From the NCBI RefSeq assembly GCF_016863395.1, contig NZ_BOOU01000017.1, positions 62,001 to 126,000 on the forward strand: DNA of 64,000 nucleotides. The letters are read 5' to 3'. Shown here in pieces: positions 44,510 to 53,643 of this stretch (positions are counted from its first letter, which is position 1; the number at the start of each line of letters is the position of its first letter). The translations under genes and the position numbers were made by a program. The stretch comes from Sphaerisporangium rufum (lineage in GTDB: Bacteria; Actinomycetota; Actinomycetes; Streptosporangiales; Streptosporangiaceae). The notes beneath the pieces are model-generated. The model saw only the letters and a list, made by a program, of their open reading frames with translations, was not told the origin of the DNA and made no database searches.

Positions 44510-46147
44510 TCAGCGGTAGGAGTCGGGATAGTCCGGATCGGCCGAGCGGTGGTGCCCGCCGCGGGACGGCGTGGGCGCCTGGTCGGAGCCGACGCCGTTG
44601 CCGTAGAGCTCGCTGTAGGTGGGCCAGCCGCCGGTCGTCCGCTCGCGCGGCGCCGGCCAGGAACCGGGAGCCGGCTCACGCTCGGGGTATCCGGCCTGGC
44701 CGGCGGGGGAGGGGCCGGTGGCCGGGGCCGCGTCGCCGTCGTCGATCGTCGCCCAGCCGGGGGTCACCTCGTAGGAGGTGGCCGACGGTGCCGGGTAGGA
44801 CGGGTCGTCGGGGCGCGCCACGGGCTCGCCATAGGTCGGCAGCTGGTAGCCGGATGTCGGCCACGGACCGGTGTTCTGGGCCGGGCCGGGCGGTTCGTCC
44901 AGGATGTCGTAGGAACCGGTGGCCTGGTAGGAGGCGGGGTAGCCGGGCCGGGTGGGGAAATCGCCGGTCGGCGGACCGCCGTCCGGTACGTCCCGGTGAC
45001 CGCCCGCCGCGGCGGCCCGCGCGGGGCCGGTCGCCCGCGACGCCGGCCGGGACGCGTCGTGCGGCCGGCCGGAGTCCAGCGGACCTGTCGTGCGCGGGGC
45101 CTCGGCCGGCCCGGTGCCGGCCGGGCGGCGTCCGGAGCCGCGGGCCGGGGGGGCGCCGGCCCGTCCGGCGGGGCCCGGGACCGGGCCGGTGTTCAGCGGG
45201 TCGGCGATCGGGCCGGACGGGCGGCCGGTGACGCCGCGGCCGGCGTCGGCGCGCGCACCCTCCGGACGCGCCGCTCCGGGAACGGTGTCCGCGCCGCGCC
45301 CGGCGCGCCTGCCCTCGCCCCGGCGGGTGTCGGACCCGCGGCCGGGGGCCGGCCGGCCGGGTTCGGCGGTCTCGGCGCGGCGCCGCGACCTGGGCCGGCC
45401 GGCGCCGGCCGTGCGGTCGGGCTCGGCGACCTCGGGACGGGCCGGGCGGCGGCCGCGCGCGGGCGGCTGGACCGTGCCGGGCGTCTCGGCGGCCGGCGGC
45501 CGGGGCACCGGCGCGGAGAACGTCACGGTGCGCTCGTCGGCCGCGGCGGCGGCGGAGGTGGTGCCGGGGACCGGCTCCACCAGGTCGGCCAGGCCGCCGG
45601 GACGGACGGGCAGCGGCGCCTGCACGGTGGCGGCGTCGGGGTCGGCGGCGGGCCGGTCCGGCTCCTGGCCGGCACCGGTGGCGAGGTCGGGCCGGCTCAC
45701 TCCCATGCGCGCGGCGATGGTGCCGCCGAACGCGCCGTCGTCGGCGCGCACCCGGGTCCAGTAGTCGTCGTCGTAGTCGTCGGCGTCGCCCCACTCGTCG
45801 ACGCCGCGCCGTCCGCGGGAGGAGGACCCCTGCTTGGCGCGGGGGCCGGAACGGCCACCCGGCTTGGCGCCGGGCCGGGCGGCGGGACGGTTTCCGCCGG
45901 GCCGCAGCCGGGCGGTCACCCGCTCCGGCTCCTGGAAGGCGTCGAATCCCTCGGGGAAGCTGCGGAAGAACGTCTCCTCGGCGGGACGGCCACGCTTGGC
46001 GGACGGGGCATCGGCTTGCTCGGCCATCTTGCGTAGCCGCTCCGGAGCCAGGTTGCTCTCGCGCCGGCTCATCGACCGCATGCCGATGACCACCACCGCA
46101 AGCACCAGCAGCACGACGGCGACGAGGCCGATAATGACCGCGGTCAT
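44510..46147 (-). CDS. Membrane-anchored, largely disordered protein of unknown function
   Basis: From ATG 46147 (preceded by AAGGTGGT) the 545-residue protein has one N-terminal transmembrane helix (AVIIGLVAVVLLVLAVVVIG), a basic juxtamembrane segment (MRSMSRRESNLAPERLRKMAE), a short conserved-looking stretch (EETFFRSFPEGFDAFQEPERV, WTRVRADDGAFGGTIAARMG) and then several hundred residues of Pro/Ala/Gly/Arg-rich low complexity, ending with Tyr-rich repeats (GYPASYQATGSYDIL) and SADPDYPDSYR. Topology suggests a cytoplasmic disordered tail on a membrane anchor, as in many division or secretion scaffolds. I do not recognise the family. Confidence 0.75.
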   Translation of the reverse strand: MTAVIIGLVAVVLLVLAVVVIGMRSMSRRESNLAPERLRKMAEQADAPSAKRGRPAEETFFRSFPEGFDAFQEPERVTARLRPGGNRPAARPGAKPGGRSGPRAKQGSSSRGRRGVDEWGDADDYDDDYWTRVRADDGAFGGTIAARMGVSRPDLATGAGQEPDRPAADPDAATVQAPLPVRPGGLADLVEPVPGTTSAAAAADERTVTFSAPVPRPPAAETPGTVQPPARGRRPARPEVAEPDRTAGAGRPRSRRRAETAEPGRPAPGRGSDTRRGEGRRAGRGADTVPGAARPEGARADAGRGVTGRPSGPIADPLNTGPVPGPAGRAGAPPARGSGRRPAGTGPAEAPRTTGPLDSGRPHDASRPASRATGPARAAAAGGHRDVPDGGPPTGDFPTRPGYPASYQATGSYDILDEPPGPAQNTGPWPTSGYQLPTYGEPVARPDDPSYPAPSATSYEVTPGWATIDDGDAAPATGPSPAGQAGYPEREPAPGSWPAPRERTTGGWPTYSELYGNGVGSDQAPTPSRGGHHRSADPDYPDSYR

Positions 46148-46327
46148 GGCACCACCTTCATGGCCAAGGCCCTGGAATGGCACTGGTGAACCCGCGCGGC
46201 CGTCGACGCGGGTCCCCGTCGACCACCTGCGCTCCGGAATTGCATCTGATTCTGTCCGACCACTATGACCGTTGTCACACCCTACGAGAAGATCCGGTAT
46301 TCATGACTACCTGAGGTGCCGGCGCCG

Positions 46328-46915
46328 TCACTCGATGTGCGTCGCCGACAGGCGCCCCCGGGCGATGGTGTGCTGCGCGATGTCGTCCAGCGTCTGCCGC
46401 AGCCGCTCGCCCCGCTTCGGGTCCAGCTTCTTGTCGAGCGCGTACACGCTGAAACGATAGGTCTCGTCCCGCCGGCACGGCGCGGAGTAACCCGGCCGGC
46501 CGGTCGAGGTCACCCCCTGCTGCGCGCCGCGCGGGACGCTGTTCTGGGCGAGCTCGGTGGTGAGCGGGTCGATGTTGAACAGCACCCAGTGCACCTCCGC
46601 CGCTCCCTGCTCGTCGTTGGCGTCGACCACCAGCGCGATCGACCTGGTCTCCTTCTGCGGCACCCCCGACCAGCGCAGCGGCGGGTTGCCGACCTTGCCG
46701 GCGCAGCTGTAGTCCGCCGGCAGGGGCGTCTGGTCACGGAAGCTCGGACTGGTGACGCTGAGCTGGTCGAGTGACCGTTCGGTGGGTGAACCCCCACCCA
46801 CGATGCCACAGCCCGCCAGCGTGGCGGCCGCCGCCACGGCGGCCGCGGGCACCCGGAGGGCGCACCGCATCCGGCCACCGCACCCGTCGCGCCCGGCCGT
46901 CCTCCGCTGCCCCAT
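46328..46915 (-). CDS. YbhB/YbcL-type PEBP lipoprotein
   Basis: The 195-residue protein has a lipoprotein signal (ALRVPAAAVAAAATLAGC, lipobox LAGC) and the phosphatidylethanolamine-binding/Raf-kinase-inhibitor fold: NPPLRWSGVPQKETRSIALVVDAND, EVHWVLFNIDP, and YSAPCRRDETYRFSVYALD, covering the ligand-pocket motifs DPDAP-like and GPCPP-like in altered form. Family members bind anionic ligands; the bacterial role is unclear. ATG 46915 is used; a TAGCAT hexamer eight bases upstream may be a -10 of a near-leaderless message. Confidence 0.87.
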   Translation of the reverse strand: MGQRRTAGRDGCGGRMRCALRVPAAAVAAAATLAGCGIVGGGSPTERSLDQLSVTSPSFRDQTPLPADYSCAGKVGNPPLRWSGVPQKETRSIALVVDANDEQGAAEVHWVLFNIDPLTTELAQNSVPRGAQQGVTSTGRPGYSAPCRRDETYRFSVYALDKKLDPKRGERLRQTLDDIAQHTIARGRLSATHIE

Positions 46916-47132
46916 GCTCGCTGATGCTACGCGGGTCTGGGGGGTGCGCCGACCTCATCACCCGAACGGGTCGGCTCCGGACGGCCGCCGACCGGCCTGG
47001 ACCGGCCAGGTTACCGATTGGTAATCACTTTGGACACCGGCCGGTCTCGCGCGGACACCGGGCCGGCCGCCCGGCTCCGCGAACCCCCCGTGCCGGGCGT
47101 CGCCGCCCCGCACCGGGAGCGCCCGGAAGAAC

Positions 47133-47138
47133 TAGGCT
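47133..47138 (+). promoter_or_regulatory. -10 element (TAGGCT) for a leaderless PH-domain operon
   Basis: TAGGCT is followed by GATGTG and then GTG at 47145. No Shine-Dalgarno lies in the six-base interval. Confidence 0.5.
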
Positions 47139-47144
47139 GATGTG

Positions 47145-47660
47145 GTGCCTGTACCCCTGCGCGTCCCCGCCCACCGGGTGTCGCCCCGCGCGATAGCGCT
47201 GTGGCTGCTGCGAGCGCTGGCCGGGTTCGTCCTGCTGGTCGGCGGCGCGGCCCTGCTGGCGTCGTGGATCGACGACGCGCGCTGGTCGTGGCTGCCGTCG
47301 TGGGCGGTGTCGAACATCTGGTGGCTTCCGGTGGTGGTCGCGGCGGTGGAGCTGCCGTTCCTGGTCGTCGAGCCGCTCTGGCGCTACGCGGTGCACCGGT
47401 GGGAGCTGGCCGGTGACGTCGTCTACGCGCGCTCGGGCTGGTTCAGCAGGCAGTGGGTCTTCGTGCCCGTCAGCCGCATCCAGACCGTCGACAAGGAGCA
47501 GGGCTGGTTCGAGCGCGTTCTCGGCCTGGCCACCGTGGAGATCAGGACCGCCTCGTACGCGGGCTCTTCGTCGATCCAGGGCCTGGACGCCGGGGTCGCC
47601 GACCACCTCGCGCACGACCTGGCACACCGGGCACACCAGCTGCGGGACGACGCGACGTGA
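47145..47660 (+). CDS. Membrane protein with bacterial PH domain (YdbS-like)
   Basis: The 171-residue protein has two helices (about 18-40, LLRALAGFVLLVGGAALLAS, and about 53-76, NIWWLPVVVAAVELPFLVVE) followed by one bPH2 domain (YAVHRWELAGDVVYARSGWFSRQWVFVPVSRIQTVDKEQGWFER to TVEIRTAS). Its ends overlap the next gene by GTGA. Members are usually paired with a larger YdbT-like protein, as here. In Bacillus such pairs are linked to resistance to bacteriocins; in actinomycetes function is unknown. GTG 47142 is an equally good start. Confidence 0.85.
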   Translation: MPVPLRVPAHRVSPRAIALWLLRALAGFVLLVGGAALLASWIDDARWSWLPSWAVSNIWWLPVVVAAVELPFLVVEPLWRYAVHRWELAGDVVYARSGWFSRQWVFVPVSRIQTVDKEQGWFERVLGLATVEIRTASYAGSSSIQGLDAGVADHLAHDLAHRAHQLRDDAT

Positions 47661-49399
47661 ACCCCGGCGATCCCGGCCCGATGGACGGCGCCGCCCCCGC
47701 CGGCCGGCCGCCGGAGGGGCAGGAGGCGCCACCGGCACACCACCGGCGACCGCCCGGCCCGCCGCCTGAGCCGTCCGGCCCGTATCCGCCCGGCGCGGCC
47801 CCCGGTGGTCCGCCCGTGCCCGGCGGCCTGCCGGAGCCGGCCCGCGTTCCGGGGTACGGCGCCGGCGCCCCGGCCGGCCGGCTGAGCCCGCTGATCCTGC
47901 TGATCAGACCGGTTCGCACCCTGCCCTCGCTGTTCCTGCCGCTGGCCGGCCTGCTGTTCGCCAGCGGCTTCTCGCCGGTCTCGCTCGGCTGGGCGGCGTT
48001 CGGCGTCCTGATCTCGGTGGGATTCGCGGCGATCCGCTGGGCCACCTTCACCTTCCGGGTCACCGGCGACCGGCTGGAGCTCACCCGGTCGCTGGTGAGC
48101 CGTTCGGTGCGCACGATCCCGCTCGACCGCGTCCGCGGCGTGGACGTGACCACGCCGCCGCTGCACCGCCTGCTCGGCCTGGCCGTCGTCCGGGTGGACA
48201 CCGGGGCGAGCGGCGGCAAGGGCCAGGAAGGCGAGCTGGACGGCCTCCCGCTGGCCGAGGCCGAGCGGCTGCGGCAGATCCTGCTGCGCCGCAGCCGGGC
48301 GGCGCGTGGCGAACCGGTCGCCGGTGGCGGGCCGGTCGCCGGTGGCGGGCCGGAGACGGCCGCGCCGGACTCGGGCGCGGCGGCCGGCCGGCCGGCGCCG
48401 GCGAGCGCCGCCGGCCAGGACCGCGTCCACGTGCGGGTCCCCCGGCGGTGGCTGCGGTACGGACCGCTGTCAGGTGCGTACCTGCTCACCCCGTTCGCCC
48501 TGGTCGGCGGCGCGGTCGGGCTGGTCTTCCAGGTCGGTCAGGAGTTCGGCGTCGGCGAGCGCGCCGCGATCTCCGCCGGCGACTGGCTGTGGCACCGGCC
48601 GCTGCTGCTGGCCGGGTTCGCCGTGCTGCTGGTGCTGGCCATGCCGGTGGTGGGCGGCATCATGTACGCCCTGTTCAACTGGGACTTCACCCTGCGCGGA
48701 CACGAGACGTCGCTGGTCGCCGAGCGCGGACTGGTCACCCGGCGCAGCGTCGCGCTGGAACACGCGCGGATCCGCGGCTACGAGATCGCCGAAGGCCTGC
48801 TGGAGCGGCGGGCGGACGTGGGGCGGCTGTGGGCGATCGTCACCGGGCTGGGCGACTCCCGCACCCGCGGCCAGCTGCTGCCCGTGGTGCCCCGGACGTT
48901 CGCCGCCCGGACCGCGGCCGAGGTGCTCGGGCCGTTCGGCGCGGAGCTGCGGGCCCACCCGCCCGCCGCCCGGCGCCGCCGGCTGTTCCGCGCCGTGGCG
49001 CCGGGCGCCGTACTGGCCGTGGCCGCCGCCGTGCCCGGCTGGTACTGGATCACCCTGATCGGGCTGGCGCTGGCGGCGGCCGGCGTGCCGCTCGGGCTGG
49101 ACCGCTACCGCTCGCTCGGCCATGGCTGGGACGGGACGCGGCTGTCGGTGCGGTCCGGGTCGCTGCCCCGGTCGCAGGCGGTCGTCGAGCGGCGGGCGCT
49201 GGTGGGCTGGACCATCAAGCAGACCTGGTTCCAGCGGCGGGCCCGGGTGCTGACCGTGATCGCCGGGGTGGGCGCGGGCAGCGGCGGCTACCCGGCGGTC
49301 GACACCGGGGAGGAGCAGGGGGTGGGGTTCGCCGCCGAGGTCACCCCCGAGTGGCTGGCCCCGTTCCTCGCCTCCCCGCCCGGCCCGGCCGACTCCTGA
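47657..49399 (+). CDS. Membrane protein with repeated bacterial PH domains (YdbT-like)
   Basis: The 580-residue protein begins with about 75 residues of Pro/Gly-rich disorder, then repeats a unit of two helices plus a bPH2 domain: the first around 80-215 (LSPLILLIRPVRTLPSLFLPLAGLLFASG; FTFRVTGDRLELTRSLVSRSVRTIPLDRVRGVDV), the second around 275-430 (FTLRGHETSLVAERGLVTRRSVALEHARIRGYEI), the third around 435-560 (TRLSVRSGSLPRSQAVVERRALVGWTIKQTWFQ). It is translationally coupled to the shorter PH-domain gene, implying a complex. Start GTG 47657 is set by the overlap. Confidence 0.87.
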   Translation: MNPGDPGPMDGAAPAGRPPEGQEAPPAHHRRPPGPPPEPSGPYPPGAAPGGPPVPGGLPEPARVPGYGAGAPAGRLSPLILLIRPVRTLPSLFLPLAGLLFASGFSPVSLGWAAFGVLISVGFAAIRWATFTFRVTGDRLELTRSLVSRSVRTIPLDRVRGVDVTTPPLHRLLGLAVVRVDTGASGGKGQEGELDGLPLAEAERLRQILLRRSRAARGEPVAGGGPVAGGGPETAAPDSGAAAGRPAPASAAGQDRVHVRVPRRWLRYGPLSGAYLLTPFALVGGAVGLVFQVGQEFGVGERAAISAGDWLWHRPLLLAGFAVLLVLAMPVVGGIMYALFNWDFTLRGHETSLVAERGLVTRRSVALEHARIRGYEIAEGLLERRADVGRLWAIVTGLGDSRTRGQLLPVVPRTFAARTAAEVLGPFGAELRAHPPAARRRRLFRAVAPGAVLAVAAAVPGWYWITLIGLALAAAGVPLGLDRYRSLGHGWDGTRLSVRSGSLPRSQAVVERRALVGWTIKQTWFQRRARVLTVIAGVGAGSGGYPAVDTGEEQGVGFAAEVTPEWLAPFLASPPGPADS

Positions 49400-49580
49400 C
49401 CGCGCCGGCCGTTTTCCTCACCGGGTCGCCGGTCCGCTGTCCTGCCGATTCCTGGTGGCGCCGGCCGGCCTTCTCGCCAGGAGGGCGCCGACCGCGGGGG
49501 GACGCGATGGGACCGCCTGGCGCGGGCGGCCACCCGGGCCGGGCGGTCCGGCATGCTCGATCGGCTCCCTGCCGCGGAAC

Positions 49581-52274
49581 TCAGTCCTGGCGGCGGGCGC
49601 CGAACATGATCTCGTCCCAGGTGGGCACCGAGGCGCGCCGGCCGCGGCCCTTGCGGGCCGGCCGGGCGGGCTTGGGCGCCGGCGCCGCCGGAGCCGCGGG
49701 CTCGGCGGGCTTGACGTCCTTCTCCGCCTGCTCGGCCTTCCCCGCGTCGGCGGCCGGTCGGTCGCCCGCGTCGCCGCTGGTACGGGCGGCCGGGACCGCG
49801 ACCGCCGCCTCCTCCGCCTCCTGCTTGCGAGCGGCGGCGGCCGACTTGCGGGCCGGGCCGGGCCGGGCGGCGGCGGGAGCCGGACGGGCCCGCGCGGGAC
49901 GCGCGGCGGGCGTACCGCGGGGCGCGGCGGGCGGGACCGCCGGCGCCGGATCCGGCGCCGGTTCGGCGGCGGCGGCCGGCCGGTCGTCGGCCGGTTCGGC
50001 CGGACGCGCGGGCCCGCCGGCCCGGTCACCGGAGGTGCCGGAAGACTCCTCCTGGCGGACGTCCGGAGAGATCTCGCGGGCGGCGGTCCCGCTCGCGGGC
50101 GTGGCGTCGCGGAGCGCGGCGGCAGGCGCCTGCGGGGCACCCGCCGGGGTGCCGGCCCGGTCCGGGACGTCGCCGTGCCCGGCGCCGGCGGGAGTGCCGG
50201 AAGAGGCGGCGGCCGGTGCCGGGCGCGGGTCCGCGGCCGGCGCCGCCGGGACGTCCTTGGCGTGCGGTGGCGGCGCCTCCGGTCGCCCGGGCGAGGTGAC
50301 CCGCTCCGCGCCGGCCGGTTCGGGCCGGGTGGCAGAGCCGGCGTCCTCCGGCCCGCCGGCCGGCGCGGTCGCCGGACCGGCGGCGGGCGCCGCGAGATCA
50401 CCGGAGTCCGGCCGGCCGGCCGGTTCGGCGATCGGCTCGCCCGCCGGCTCGGCGGTCATGGCGTCCGGGGCGGGCCTGGCGACCGATCGGTCGTCTGGAA
50501 TGTCGGAGACGTCGGTGGTGGCGAAGCCTTCGGGGCGCACGCCGTGCTCGCCGGCGACCGGGGGCATGGAATCGGCGGGACGGGCGGCGGCGGGGCCGGC
50601 TCCGGCGTCGCCCGCCGGCGCGGTGGCCGGGGCGGTCCCGGTGGCCGGCGCGTCGGCGGGTTCGGCCGGACGCTCGGCGCCGGCCGTGGCGGTGGGGTCG
50701 GCCGGACGTCCGGGAGCGGCCGGGGTGGCGACGTCGCCCGCGGCGGCCGGGGTGCGGCCGATCGGCGGGACGCCGGGGTGGCCGGCGGTGTCCGGCCGGG
50801 TGGCCGTTTCCTGGGGTTCCTGGCGTTCCTGCCGTTCCAGGCCCGCGGCGGCCGGGGGCGGGAACGCCGGCCGGCCCGGCTCGGCGGCCGGCAGCGCGGA
50901 CTCCGACGGCGCCGACTCCCGCAGTGCGGACTCCCGCAGTGCGGCCGCGACAGCGGGCCGGACGGAACCGTCCGGTCCGAAAGCCCCCGGTTCGGAGGTC
51001 TCCGGTTCGTATCCGGCCGGTGCGGGGCCGTCCGTGGCGGGAGCGTCCGGTGCGGGGCCGTTCGTCACCGAGCCGTGCGGGGTGAAGGCGGCCGGCCGGG
51101 CGGGGCCGTCCGGTGCGTGCGCCGCGGGCGGCGCCGGCGGGTCCGCCACGTGGGCGGCAGGGGCGGGCTCGTGCGACGCATGGGCGGCGGGCCGGCCGGG
51201 CTCCGGGTGGTCGGCGGGCCAGGCGGGCTCGGCGGCGGGCCGGTGGGCCGGCTCGCCGGGCGGCGGGGCGGCGCGCAGCGGCGTCGGCCGCACGGCGTGG
51301 CCGGACGCCGGGAGGTCGTGGCGGTCGCCGGCGTCATCGGTCGCGGCGTGGCGGTGAGGGCCGGCCGCGGACCGCTCGCGCGCGTCCGGTCCGGCGTCGT
51401 GGTCCCGGCCGGTCGCGGACCGGTCGTGCCCGCCGGCCTCCCGGAGGCCCTCGCGCCCCGGGACGGTGGAGGGCGCGGCCTCCGGCGCGGACACCTCGGG
51501 CGCGGACTCCTCCCGCGCGGGGGCGTCGTGCACGTCCGGGCCGGCTGCGGCCTGCGCCTCGGGCCATGGCCGCGGCCCGGGCGAGGCGGCGGCGGGCCGG
51601 GGTGCGGCCGCCCCGCCGATGTCCATCCGGACCGGGGCCGGTCGCGGCGCCAGCCGGGGCACGAACGGGGTGACGGTGGCCTCGTCGGCCGGCTCGACGT
51701 AGTCGGTCGCCGACAGGCGCAGCGCCTCTTCGTCGTAGGGGGTGACGTGCCGGCGGCGCGGGTCGAAGAGCCACTCGGCGTTGCGCGTGTGACCGTTCCA
51801 CACGAAGCCGAGCTTGACGCGCCACAGGCCGTCGTCACGCTTGCAGGAGTCCCAGTCGATCTCGTCGGCCGGGACGCCGCGGCGGCTGAGCCGCTCGGTC
51901 ACCAGCTCGCCGAGTGTCGGCCCGGGGGTGGACTCGCCGGGCACGCGGACGGCGACCCGCTGCGCCTGCTGCGCGGTGTACTCGCGCTCCTGCAGGACGG
52001 GTCCCTCGAACCAGCGGACCCGCTCCACCGGGATGCCCGCGGTGGCGGCGATCTCCTCCGCGGTCTCTCCCGCACGGATGCGGGCCTGGATCTCCTTGGG
52101 GCGCAACGGACTCTCCACTTCGATCTCGTACTGGCCGAGACGGGAGAAGTTGCCGCGGACCGCCGCCCGGAGCCGTTCGTCGACGGGAAGCGTGAACCGC
52201 GTCCCCCGGCCGGCCGTGGCCAGCACGAGGTATGTTCCGTCCTCGCTCACCGCGACGAGTCGGAGCTCCTGCAT
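49581..52274 (-). CDS. sepH: Cell-division protein SepH with very long disordered middle
   Basis: The N-terminal domain (about 1-185, MQELRLVAVSEDGTYLVLAT through NAEWLFDPRRRHVTPYDEEALRLS) matches SepH, including the helix-turn-helix-like segment KEIQARIRAGETAEEIAATAGIPVERVRWFEG. The extreme C-terminus keeps the family signature ASVPTWDEIMFGARR. In Streptomyces SepH stimulates FtsZ assembly and sporulation septation. At 897 residues it is far longer than the roughly 350-residue streptomycete form; residues about 200-860 are Ala/Pro/Gly/Glu low complexity. The start ATG 52274 gives the conserved N-terminus. Confidence 0.9.
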   Translation of the reverse strand: MQELRLVAVSEDGTYLVLATAGRGTRFTLPVDERLRAAVRGNFSRLGQYEIEVESPLRPKEIQARIRAGETAEEIAATAGIPVERVRWFEGPVLQEREYTAQQAQRVAVRVPGESTPGPTLGELVTERLSRRGVPADEIDWDSCKRDDGLWRVKLGFVWNGHTRNAEWLFDPRRRHVTPYDEEALRLSATDYVEPADEATVTPFVPRLAPRPAPVRMDIGGAAAPRPAAASPGPRPWPEAQAAAGPDVHDAPAREESAPEVSAPEAAPSTVPGREGLREAGGHDRSATGRDHDAGPDARERSAAGPHRHAATDDAGDRHDLPASGHAVRPTPLRAAPPPGEPAHRPAAEPAWPADHPEPGRPAAHASHEPAPAAHVADPPAPPAAHAPDGPARPAAFTPHGSVTNGPAPDAPATDGPAPAGYEPETSEPGAFGPDGSVRPAVAAALRESALRESAPSESALPAAEPGRPAFPPPAAAGLERQERQEPQETATRPDTAGHPGVPPIGRTPAAAGDVATPAAPGRPADPTATAGAERPAEPADAPATGTAPATAPAGDAGAGPAAARPADSMPPVAGEHGVRPEGFATTDVSDIPDDRSVARPAPDAMTAEPAGEPIAEPAGRPDSGDLAAPAAGPATAPAGGPEDAGSATRPEPAGAERVTSPGRPEAPPPHAKDVPAAPAADPRPAPAAASSGTPAGAGHGDVPDRAGTPAGAPQAPAAALRDATPASGTAAREISPDVRQEESSGTSGDRAGGPARPAEPADDRPAAAAEPAPDPAPAVPPAAPRGTPAARPARARPAPAAARPGPARKSAAAARKQEAEEAAVAVPAARTSGDAGDRPAADAGKAEQAEKDVKPAEPAAPAAPAPKPARPARKGRGRRASVPTWDEIMFGARRQD

Positions 52275-52774
52275 GCGGGTCCCTTCGTCGTCGTGCTCTA
52301 TCTTCCCCCGGACCCTTGAGTCTCTCGCGTGAGGGGGTTACCTGCCAGCACCGTACCCGGCATGTCCGAACATCGCCTTCCTGGCAGGCACGGGAACGGT
52401 GAGGGCGGCTATATATGTGGCTTTCACCCTATCTATCGGCTGGTTGATATGCACCAGACGGGGGAGCGGTCCGGTTCGGATTCTCGCGAATCGTGGTGTC
52501 CCGTGCCTCGTACTTCGGCCAAGAGGCGGCGGAAAATGGGGCACCGCGCGCCCGCCGCCGCACCGCTTCCCGCCCGCTTCCCGCCCGCGCGGCGCTCACC
52601 GGCGGGAATCGGAAAAGATGTTCGTCGCCGCCGTTCCCGGATAGAGGACCGGGCGGTGGCGCCCGGGCATTCGCGCGTGCCGCGGCCCGGGCGGCGAACG
52701 CCCGGCAGGGAAGGGCGGGACGTCCGGGCGGGGCGCCCGGCACCGTCACGGGAGGCGAACGAAGGGGTGGGCGG
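52275..52774. other. 500-bp intergenic region with an interleaved inverted-repeat element
   Basis: No gene is supported between the divergent sepH and the membrane-protein gene. At 52342-52401 CTGCCAG (52342-52348) can pair with CTGGCAG (52381-52387), CACCGT (52349-52354) with ACGGTG (52396-52401), and ATGT with ACAT (52362-52373), an interleaved topology resembling a pseudoknot. A short AT-rich patch (GGCTATATATGTGG) follows, and a near-palindrome GATTCTCGCGAATC lies near 52478. Promoters for both genes should be here. Confidence 0.45.
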
Positions 52775-53623
52775 ATGGGAAAGGAACGGCTGGACCTGAG
52801 CACGCCGCAGATCGCCGGCAGTGCGCTGGCGGCGGCGAGCGCCGCGGTCGCCGCGTCGTTCCTCGGGGTCCACGGGACGGTCATCGGCGCCGCGCTCGCC
52901 AGCGTGGGCACCACGGTCGGCGGCACCGTCTACACCCACTACATCAAGCGCACCCGCGACCGGTTCCGGGCGGCGCAGGGCCTCATCACCGAGCAGAGCG
53001 AGCGCCAGGAGCTGGAGCTGGACGCCGAGCCGGTGACGCCGCCCGGCGAGCGGGGCCTGGCCGCGGCCGCGCACGCCACGGTCCGCGACAGCGGGCCCGC
53101 CGAGCTGCCGCACGGGGTGGACGACGCGGTCGGGACGGGCGCCGGCGCCGGCGAGCGCCCGGCGCTGCGCCGTGGCGGGCGGCCGCGCTGGGTGACGATG
53201 GCGGTGGCCACCGGGCTCACCTTCGCGCTGAGCATGGGCGGAATCCTGACGTTCGAGCTGCTCAGCGGCAAGCCGCTGAACGCCACGGTGCAGGGCCGCG
53301 GCGGCTCGGGCACCAGCTGGGGCGGCACCGTGGACGAGGGGCCGGCCGATCCCGGGCCGTCGCCGGTCGCGCCCTCCGAAGGGCCCGCCGGGTCGGCCAC
53401 TCCCCGGCAGGCGGACGCGTCGCAGCGGCCGGCCCCCGCGCAGACCGGCCCGGCCGCCGAGCCGACCGGCACGGAGCCGGCGGCGCCGCCGCAGTCCGGC
53501 GACGGCTCCACCGCCGCGCCCACCGCCGGTCCGGACACCGGTGACGGGACCGGCGAGGGCACCGGGGACGGCACCGGTGGCGGTACCGCCCCGGATCCCG
53601 GGTCGGGCGGCGCCTCGCAGTGA
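52775..53623 (+). CDS. Conserved actinobacterial membrane protein of unknown function
   Basis: The 282-residue protein has a hydrophobic N-terminal pair of segments (IAGSALAAASAAVAASFLGV and GTVIGAALASVGTTVGGTVY), a basic linker (THYIKRTRDRFRAAQG), a hydrophilic stretch, another helix (WVTMAVATGLTFALSMGGIL) and a C-terminal low-complexity tail rich in Pro, Gly, Thr and Ala that is probably external. AAGGGG precedes ATG 52775. I recognise the N-terminal pattern as common in actinobacteria but know no function. It converges closely (20 bp) on the lactone oxidase gene. Confidence 0.75.
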   Translation: MGKERLDLSTPQIAGSALAAASAAVAASFLGVHGTVIGAALASVGTTVGGTVYTHYIKRTRDRFRAAQGLITEQSERQELELDAEPVTPPGERGLAAAAHATVRDSGPAELPHGVDDAVGTGAGAGERPALRRGGRPRWVTMAVATGLTFALSMGGILTFELLSGKPLNATVQGRGGSGTSWGGTVDEGPADPGPSPVAPSEGPAGSATPRQADASQRPAPAQTGPAAEPTGTEPAAPPQSGDGSTAAPTAGPDTGDGTGEGTGDGTGGGTAPDPGSGGASQ

Positions 53624-53643
53624 GGCGGCCGGCGCCGGCGTCG

